DNA of 24,682 bases, taken from positions 121,731 to 146,412 of the forward strand of contig BFEA01000178.1 in assembly GCA_003427395.1 (NCBI GenBank), read 5' to 3'. The DNA is from Chara braunii (Eukaryota > Streptophyta > Charophyceae > Charales > Characeae). A program made the position numbers and the translations under genes. Below are positions 18,457 to 24,682 of the stretch, one piece after another. Within the stretch, counting starts at the first letter, position 1, and every line of letters begins with the position of its first letter. The notes beneath the pieces were generated by a model. The model searched no databases. It was not told where the DNA came from and worked only from the letters and a program-made list of their open reading frames with translations.

Positions 18457-20347
18457 GTTATAAACGAGGAGTTGTCGTATGATCTGATTGAAATGCAATG
18501 AAAATATGAGTTTAATTTTGACGTCTTCGGTCACGCCAACGAGTGTTGGTGGAAAGAGTTATTCGAAATGTGCAAGAGAAAATACCTTTGCATGCTTTTG
18601 TCGATGCACCAGCTGAAACATGGTTTTTTTTTGCATTAAGACGATTTTGACGGGCATGAGATCTCGTTCTGCCATTGGACTTACCGTGACGTTCAGTGAC
18701 ATAGCAACGACTCTTTTGACAAAGGGTCGAATGTTTCACTCACAATTTTGCGCACCTTTGAAACCTGATAACACTCGTATCTTCTTAATTCCGAAATAAT
18801 GTGATCTTGCGAAACTTCTCACCATACCGACTTGATTGTTTGGGAGAAGGCTCCGATAAGTAATAAGTTTCACTTAGAAACTCTGGATATTACGCTTCGG
18901 GACCTATGTGACAACGACGAGCCGTTTGGTGAGAAAATTAGACTTTTTGCTGATGATTTCAAATAGGTTTACGAATCGCGAGAGCAACAGATTGATACGT
19001 CCATGAAAATATCTCCTTTGTGAAAACTTTTTGAGATTCATAAATTGACCGAAAATATGTGAATCTTAAGTTTAGGGAATGATGAAATGACATAAATGTA
19101 TGCCCACTTTGTTATGTTTGTTGGGAATGGTGACCATCCTTATATTGTCCCCAATGAATCCGATACAGTCAGATTGTCACATGATATTTGTACGGATAAA
19201 CCGATTCATGAGTTAATTTCATGGAGGTTTGACCATGTGTCAACCATATAGGGGATGTTGATTATTTATTACCACGATTTATATCATACTAATGACGATG
19301 CCAGTTATGTTAATAATTGTGTTCTTTACGATTTCATTGGGGAGGTGCGTGAACTTTTCAGCGTTGATTAACCTGATTTGAATGATAATGAACTTGATAT
19401 TGAGGAAGGTTTCCTAACTTTACCTCACAAACTGCGATTAAAAATTGGTGCGTCAGTGATGCTTTTGCGAAATATGTCACCGAAGCAAGAACTTTGAAAT
19501 GGTACAAGGCTGATTCTAGAGAAAATCGTAAATGCTGATTTATTGGAACTGACAACAACAGAAAAATTTTCCAGAATTAAATAATAATTCTAGAGTAAAA
19601 TTACATTCTAAATTTTAAATTTTCAGTCCATCTTAAAAAATGTCATTCAAATTTTAAAATTTGTCGTATTACTTGAAAACTTTCATTCCAAGAATGGGGT
19701 ATCCCTTCTTATTTGAACTGCATGCTAGAGATGGAATGAAAGTCTGGATGAGTTCATGAAATATTTTAATTGGACTGTCATTCTAAGTAAGGATTTCCAG
19801 TCATAAATAGGTTAATCCAATCTAAATTAGACGATATTTGTTGTAGTAGAATGAAAGTCTAATTAAAACATTTCATAAACTCGTCCAGACTTTCATTCCA
19901 TCTTGAACAAATAGACGTAGTTGGAAGGGAAAGCTCATATTTAGACGGGAACTTATCAAATTAAATATGAAATTTTAGAATTGGACAAAATTTGGAATGA
20001 TAATTTATAAATATGAAGGATTTTTTTTTTATGGAATGTTTTTTTTGAATTTTCATTTCTCATGGGAATTTTTATATTGGATAATATGCACAAGTAAGAC
20101 AACATTGATCCCCAACATTGATCTGACAAGCGATGGTAAGAGCACTGGGTTCAAATGGATTAATAGGCAATTTCTGGGTCGTTTTGCTTTTGTTGTAATG
20201 ATTAACAAATCACAAGGAGAAATCGTCTCGCGTGCAGAGGTTTGGTTACGCAAACCTGTTTTTGTGCATGACCAACTTCACGTTGCTTTGTCGCGTGTTA
20301 GGCATCCCAACAACATTTGTGTTGCGTTGTCTAATAAAAAAAATTGA
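18457..20347 (+). pseudogene. Helitron-type Pif1-like helicase, C-terminal part, split
   Basis: The pieces follow the order of a Helitron RepHel helicase. INEELSYDLIEM (18460) resembles the region before the helicase. The P-loop at 18594-18630 reads VDAPAETWFF, so the Walker A lysine is lost. GLTVTFSDIATTLL and KGRMFHSQF follow (about 18676-18750). Walker B at 18829-18855 reads DLIVWEKAP, with the acidic pair damaged. HKLTENM (about 19040), then LPHKLRLKIGASVMLLRNM (19420-19480) are clear. After a 520-bp foldback insertion it resumes with TTLIPNIDL (20098), QFLGRFAF, VMINKSQGE and LHVALSRVRHP and ends at TGA 20345-20347. There are several stops and frameshifts. The Rep nuclease half is absent; the left side joins gypsy 2 directly. 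Confidence 0.85.
19558..20077. repeat. Foldback/MITE-like palindromic element, copy B
   Basis: This copy is inverted relative to copy A (2945-3456). It starts ACAGAAAAATTTTCC and its right end (GGGAATTTTTATAT) is a degraded version of the expected terminal repeat. The inner arms at 19730-19785 and 19847-19902 are 56 bp, inverted, and identical at 51 positions. It separates ADLLELTT from LIPNIDL of the helicase, so it inserted into that gene. GACAACA occurs at 19551-19557 and at 20098-20104 and could be a target duplication, but 20 extra bases lie between the right copy and the recognisable element end. Confidence 0.85.
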
Positions 20348-20480
20348 CAAAAAATATTGTGTATTATGAACTTTTGGGATAAGTTGTTTTCTTTCGGCGT
20401 CATGCTTTTTTAATTTGTTTCGCTGAGTCCTGGTATTCCGATTAATTTCTTCCTATTCTTTCTTCGCATGCAATTCCCAA
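20348..20480. other. Spacer after the helicase
   Basis: An AT-rich spacer of 133 bases. I see no hairpin followed by CTRR, so no Helitron 3' terminus can be placed here. Confidence 0.5.
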
Positions 20481-21266
20481 ATGCGTCATAACTACAACAC
20501 TTGTGCTAATAGAAAAAGGAGGAGAGCAATAGGAACCAACAATACCACTGAAGGTGATCCAAATGTTACATCAAAAGTTCAAGCGGAACATTCAGAGAGG
20601 TCGAAGAAAAGTTGAAATGATGAGAGACCGGTGAATGTTGGAAATGAACATGCTAGGGACGATTGTGCTCCTCTTCGTGAAGTTGAAAGTAGATGTCGAG
20701 AAGAGAGCACACTTTAGGATGCCGAAAAAATGACTGTGGAGGGGGGTGGTGATGGTTGTCCTGCTGGTGGGGATGATTAGCGCGAAGGTCTTTCGAGTAG
20801 GCCTAATAACCTTGTATTTACCGATGACGAAGATGACAATGTTACTGGTGATTCAAAAGAAGATTGTGTTGATTCTACATTCAAAAGAAGAAAGAGGTGT
20901 GATGCAAAAAATAATATTTTTGGTTCAACCAATGCGTTTGAGCCTACCTTGGCTGATCATCGGGTGGGACGCCAACCTGTTGTTGATGAAACTGAAACTC
21001 AGATAATGAGAGCGCTGAATGCGCTTCCTCTTGATGCACTTGAATCTCTTTTGTTTTGTCGACAGGTTGGTGGACTTGCACGTGTTCATGATTCATGTTT
21101 GCAATCTCAATGCATTGAATGTGAAACACATGTTTGTGTCAGATCCCAACCACAAAATACTTCGTGAGTTATTGTAGTGCCCGATGATAACGATGCACCC
21201 GCAATCCACGTTTTGAATCCGCACGCGTACCTTCAGAGATGTTTGGCATGCGAAATTTTTAACAAA
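20481..21266 (+). pseudogene. Unrecognised degenerate reading frame beside the helicase
   Basis: An ATG at 20481 opens a 262-codon stretch in one frame with stops only at 20613 (TGA), 20715 (TAG), 20778 (TAG) and 21165 (TGA), ending at TGA 21267. I do not recognise the protein. The first half is charged and low-complexity, with basic NRKRRRA early and acidic TDDEDDNVTGDSKED in the middle, then FKRRKRCD. The second half looks globular: ALNALPLDALESLLFCRQ, then Cys-rich sequence with Cys at roughly ten-residue intervals (CLQSQCIECETHVC). Maintained frame over 786 bases despite stops suggests a former gene. Its place just downstream of a Helitron helicase fits either an accessory ORF or a captured host fragment. 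It shares frame with 21522-22302; they may be exons of one gene. Confidence 0.4.
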
Positions 21267-21317
21267 TGATATACTAGATTATTCTATGTAACAAATGATA
21301 TACTAGATTATTTTACT
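21260..21317 (+). repeat. 29-bp tandem duplication
   Basis: Two adjacent 29-base units share their first 24 bases, starting TAACAAATGATATACTAG; the last five bases differ. The first unit contains the stop that ends the preceding frame. This is a simple local duplication in AT-rich DNA. Confidence 0.9.
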
Positions 21318-21521
21318 TATACAATATAGAATGAATGATCACCAATACAGCATACAAGTTTACATAATTATAGTTGATAAAAAAAGATAATTTTTATTTC
21401 TACTACAGAACCGTACAAATGTTTTTCGAAATGTTTATAAAAAATGCAACTGTTATAAAAGATGATCCGATATGTGAAAATTACCTCGACTGGAAGATAA
21501 CCAGACTCACTAATATGTTGG

Positions 21522-22302
21522 TTGGAACGACGATCCCCTCTTCCTTCAGACCCCTTGAATGTTTCGGATATGGAGGCTGCTTCAATGTTGCAATCGCTTT
21601 CGCATGATGAGTTCATTGTTCTTTGTAGTAGAGAGATTACTAGGATGACATTTGATTTGCCACATTGTTCGATAGAAGGGACCATTCTACAGACCTTTTA
21701 CATAATATATGCACAGACACAGAACCTTATAAAAATAATTTATCTCGTTGTTGCTTCTTTCATTCCTCATTCCGCTCCAGTCCATAGACTATCCCTGCAA
21801 GCAGTATCTTTTCCGAATTTTCAACATCTTGCGGATTATGCTCTACCATCCAATATGTTAGCGTCGATTGTCACTCCTTTTGTTGTTGTTTCTGCTTCGT
21901 TGACCGCTATGGTAACTCCGTTTCCTCCTAGTTGTATTGTGTCCGCTCCTATGTCATCTGGAGACCATCTTCATGTGCAAAGAGGACGATTGAGACAACC
22001 AAGTTCTTCTAATTTTAATATTACGATACATGAGTCTCTCCCATCTATTGGTCCGAAAAAGATACATGCGCACCTGTCCTATCTTGACAGTTCCCACATG
22101 TTGCAAAATATTGTGCAAGCACATGAGGAATTGAATACGAGCATGAACACTTGAAAATGTGTGGATGCTACAGTTCATCTCGATTATAATCGACAAGGAC
22201 AGGGTCGATTCGAAACCTTGGAGGAGTACCGTCGCAAAGTGTTGCAACAAGCTTCTGTTTGTGAGGTGCTGCAAGAGTTTTGTTCCAGCGAAGGAGGTTG
22301 AT
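21522..22302 (+). pseudogene. Unrecognised open frame, one internal stop
   Basis: An ATG at 21522 begins 210 open codons ending at TGA 22152; the same frame then continues about 48 codons to TGA near 22300. I do not recognise it. The N-terminal piece reads DMEAASMLQSLSHDEFIVLCSR in part, the middle (about 21700-21960) is hydrophobic and Ser/Pro-rich and may be intronic, and the C-terminal piece, including SIGPKKIHAHLSYLDSSH and RFETLEEYRRKVLQQ, looks like a folded helical segment. The TGA at 22152 could be CGA mutated. A splice pattern cannot be proven from the sequence alone. Confidence 0.35.
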
Positions 22303-22472
22303 TGATCTTATAAGAGAGAGAGGAAGAGAGAGAAAGAAATCCTGAAATCTTGAATGGATGGTAGTCCAGGTTCTGCCTTAATGATAGATTTTAAGATGGT
22401 TATCTTCGATTTCGGTTAAGTAATTGCCCTTACAAGAAAGATGGGAAGAGAGAAAAAAATAGAGAGAGAGAA

Positions 22473-22557
<85 letters not shown>

Positions 22558-22929
22558 AAATTTAACTTAATATATATATTTTTTTAAGTCGAGGTGGATT
22601 CCACAACGTAATAATTGTGCCTTTATCATATTGCGCCCACTTTCGCGTCCTTGAATGAAACGAAAAATCTTCATATTAAACTTTTTTGCTTTGTACCCTC
22701 GTGTTAGTCTTTCTTTATTCTTTGCATTGTTCTTTTGTCTCTTTTCATCGCTCTCTCTTTCTCTCTCTCTCTCATTATTTTTCTTTTTCTCTCTCAGTGT
22801 TTGTCTCTGTCTCTCCTTCCCCTTTCTCCTTCTTTTTTTTTTCTATTTTTCAATGTGCTATTTTTTCAAATCGTCCATTAAGCTCAAATTCCGGAGTCGG
22901 TTTTATGCTATTCTTTATTACCCTTTGAA

Positions 22930-22931
<2 letters not shown>
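22303..22931. repeat. Simple-sequence region with GA and CT tracts
   Basis: A nearly pure GA run spans 22461-22555, preceded by AGAGAGAAAG variants from about 22311. A C/T-rich stretch covers roughly 22700-22850, with CTCTCTCT at 22757-22773. No gene is seen; Phe/Ser-rich frames on + are composition artefacts. Confidence 0.85.

Positions 22932-23005
<74 letters not shown>
22932..23005. repeat. Poly-T run of 74 bases
   Basis: An uninterrupted T run. On the minus strand it would be a poly-A tail at the 3' end of a sequence lying to the right. That sequence (23006-23100) has no clear domain or convincing polymerase III boxes, and the only flanking match, TTTGAAT at 22924 and 23213, is too short to be firm evidence of a retroposon. 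Confidence 0.9.
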
Positions 23006-23008
<3 letters not shown>

Positions 23009-23108
23009 TTTGTATGAGTTTATGCGAACCGTCAGTGTGAGGTTACCCACAGCGCCTGCACTGCCTGCAGCGCAAGCGCTCAACTACCGTCTTCACCCGA
23101 AAATAATG

Positions 23109-23577
23109 TTCGGGCGTTATATTAAACTAACCCTTAAAATATGTGTTGTTCGTTTTTACTCATTTTTTCTCAAATAGAACGCCCCTTCGAATAGAACGCT
23201 CGGGCGTTAAATTTGAATGTTCCAGTGCCTTGAAGAGGTAGTATACATGGGTTTTAAAGGGCAGGGAAGGGGGTATACATAGGTTTTGAAGAGGGTTGAA
23301 TGGGGTTTTGACTTCCAAGGGGTATATTTTGGCTTCAGTTTTCGTTTTTATTTTGTATTCGAGTTTATAAGGAATTTTGAAGTGACCCTCAGCCAAAATT
23401 TGGTCGCATTCCAATCCTGGACAACATATAATTTTTCAGAATTTTTTGATTTTTTTTTTTTTGAATTTTGGGGCCTCACCGAAGCTACTACAAATTTACT
23501 GATTATAACGCCTGGGCGTTATAAACAAATATAACGCCTGGCAGGCGTTACATATTCGTACACAACGCCCGGGCGTT
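23109..23577. repeat. Cluster of AACGCCYGGGCGTT palindromes
   Basis: Complete or near-complete copies occur at 23195-23208 (AACGCTCGGGCGTT), 23508-23521 (AACGCCTGGGCGTT), 23532-23549 (TAACGCCTG and CAGGCGTTA arms) and 23564-23577 (AACGCCCGGGCGTT, perfect). Half-copies lie near 23110 (CGGGCGTTAT) and 23178 (GAACGCCCC). Most are flanked by TA or AT, in otherwise AT-rich DNA. No gene lies among them. The last three are spaced about 25-32 bases apart. Confidence 0.8.
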
Positions 23578-23928
23578 ATTTTCAGGAGAAAACGGTCGCT
23601 CGAATTATAAACGGGCAAATTGCATGCAAGGAAGTGTAATAACGGAGTTTGTATTTGGGTTTCTTTTTCAACCACCAGTATTTCTGAGGCACTTTCCAGC
23701 TATGTTTGTTGGTGCCGCCGACAATTTTGCTCCAGTTTGCAAGCCCGAAAGTTGCGGCGCACTGAAGTGAGGGGTGGCATGGGATGTATGGGCCAAGTAC
23801 TGGTGGTTTGATAGGACACTCTGGGCGCCCCCTTAGCGAGCACATGAAAGATGGATTAAGTGTCCGATGAAATTGAACATGAATTTTCTTGGTTATTTTT
23901 GGCATACTTGCACAAGAAATTTTCAGAC
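23578..23928. other. No recognisable gene
   Basis: A minus-strand frame crosses this segment (23582-24100) but has no recognisable domain and continues into the MITE-like element. GGACACT at 23814 and AGTGTCC at 23859 form a short inverted pair that may be chance. Confidence 0.4.
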
Positions 23929-24340
23929 TGAGGGCATACTCACACTGGTAGCAAAATTCACAAAAATCACAGATTCTGCGATAGTACGGGGTCATACAGC
24001 CAGAGCAGGTATGCAAATGACGCAAATGGGTACGCAAATCCTCCAGCGTGCCTGGCCGCGGGGGTACGCAATTTGCGTCCACCTCAAGAGGTGAGCACAA
24101 ATGCGTTTTTGCTTTCCCAAGAGTTTACGGGAAAAATAAGTCGAAAAAAAAAACAAAAAACAATCCCTCTTCGTGTGTGACTTGCACAATAGCGCAAATT
24201 CTGACATACAGAAAGTTGCGGCCGCGTCCCATATGGCACGAGCGGTTAGGTGTGACCAGCAGACAACACAAATATCACAAAAGTTGTAGCAAACGTCACA
24301 ATTTTTTGTGATATTTGCATCCAGTGTGAGTAGGCCCTGA
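23929..24340. mobile_element. hAT-like MITE with 38-bp terminal inverted repeats
   Basis: The left end (23929-23966) and the right end (24303-24340) are inverted copies over 38 bases with about 7 mismatches; the core TACTCACACTGG is identical. The right end read inward starts CAGGGCC, which suits hAT-type termini. The interior repeats words such as ACGCAAAT (near 24017, 24029, 24064 and 24192), like the subterminal motifs of hAT elements. Length is about 412 bp with no transposase. No 8-bp target duplication is visible, so the superfamily is an inference. Confidence 0.7.
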
Positions 24341-24441
24341 ACCCACAAGGGCTTTATTAGACGCATCTGTTGATGATTACGGTCCTCTGCCTTGAGCCGT
24401 GTTTGGTCGGAAGCTCCGAGGAAGGCAGAGGAGAGATCGGG

Positions 24442-24579
24442 CCTCGCTTCACCAGTCACCAAATGAGCCAAAATGACAATGAATGTTCCTCGCTTCACCA
24501 GTCACCAAATGAGCCAAAATGACAATGAATGTTCCTCGCTTCACCAGTCACCAAATGAGCCAAAATGACAATGAATGTT
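24442..24579 (+). repeat. 46-bp perfect tandem triplication
   Basis: Three adjacent identical 46-base units begin at 24442, 24488 and 24534, each starting CCTCGCTTCACCAGTCACC and ending AATGAATGTT. There are no mismatches, so the array is recent or homogenised, or is an assembly artefact. There are no spacers, so it is not a CRISPR. Confidence 0.97.
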
Positions 24580-24602
24580 CCGCTAGAACATGGAAACATA
24601 CA

Positions 24603-24682
24603 CCGGCATAATTTTTGTCGTTTTAGCCGTTTTGGCCGGCATAATTTTTGACTTTTGAGCCTTTTTTTTTTTTTTTTTTTTT
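24603..24682 (+). repeat. Direct repeat and terminal poly-T
   Basis: CCGGCATAATTTTTG occurs at 24603-24617 and 24636-24650, a 33-base period. GCCGTTTTGGCC and GAGCC variants follow each. The window ends in a T run from 24663. Confidence 0.85.

Noticed and set aside
2945-20077. A 17-kb giant transposon bounded by the two ~510-bp inverted repeats
   Set aside because: Each repeat is itself palindromic, so inverse pairing is expected from two separate insertions. Copy B also interrupts a helicase gene, which shows it inserted on its own.
23582-24498. Minus-strand proteins of 172 and 168 aa
   Set aside because: They overlap each other and cross the MITE-like element and tandem array; no domain is recognised.
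24442-24579. CRISPR array
   Set aside because: Units are contiguous with no spacers, and the DNA is eukaryotic.

Overview
The window is eukaryotic, repeat-dominated nuclear DNA. It carries Ty3/gypsy retroelements (one with a chromodomain-like tail), a PIF/Harbinger transposase, a Helitron-type helicase, foldback and MITE-like repeats, long CT/GA/poly-T tracts and one assembly gap. This mixture suggests a green-lineage genome, possibly a streptophyte alga such as Chara. That is an inference from element style; no host gene here proves it. I see no intact host protein-coding gene and no convincing functional tRNA or rRNA gene.

Layout. 1-2223 is pyrimidine-rich DNA with a TATA-like site and one unexplained open frame (1415-2011). 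2224-2887 is a broken PIF/Harbinger transposase. 2945-3456 is a palindromic foldback element (copy A). 3457-4342 is probably the leader of the first gypsy element, whose 5' LTR is not in the window. 4343-10028 is its gag-pol: gag, zinc knuckle, protease, reverse transcriptase, RNase H, integrase and chromodomain-like tail. A polypurine tract and a 3' LTR of about 1.28 kb (10070-11344) follow. 11345-13600 has no recognisable gene. 13598-14097 is a CT microsatellite broken by a 340-base gap. 14225-18450 is a second, more decayed gypsy element interrupted by a small tRNA-like retroposon (16613-16706) with 16-bp target duplications. At about 18450 this element runs directly into a Helitron/Pif1-type helicase pseudogene (18457-20347), itself split by foldback copy B (19558-20077). 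20481-22302 holds two unrecognised, mostly open reading frames. 22303-24682 is simple-sequence and palindrome-rich DNA with a hAT-like MITE (23929-24340) and a 46-bp perfect tandem triplication.

How it fits together. This is a graveyard of nested mobile elements. In the first gypsy element the pol frame from 7323 to 10028 is unbroken except for point stop codons. Most in-frame stops in both gypsy elements can be explained by single C:G to T:A transitions, as expected from decay of methylated DNA. The nesting gives relative ages: the retroposon is younger than gypsy 2, and foldback copy B is younger than the helicase.

The observations most worth checking are the tRNA-like retroposon, the foldback family, a 61-bp ectopic copy of the protease active-site region inside gag of gypsy 1, a cluster of AACGCCYGGGCGTT-type palindromes, and the unknown frames beside the helicase. 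I found no complete new biological system.
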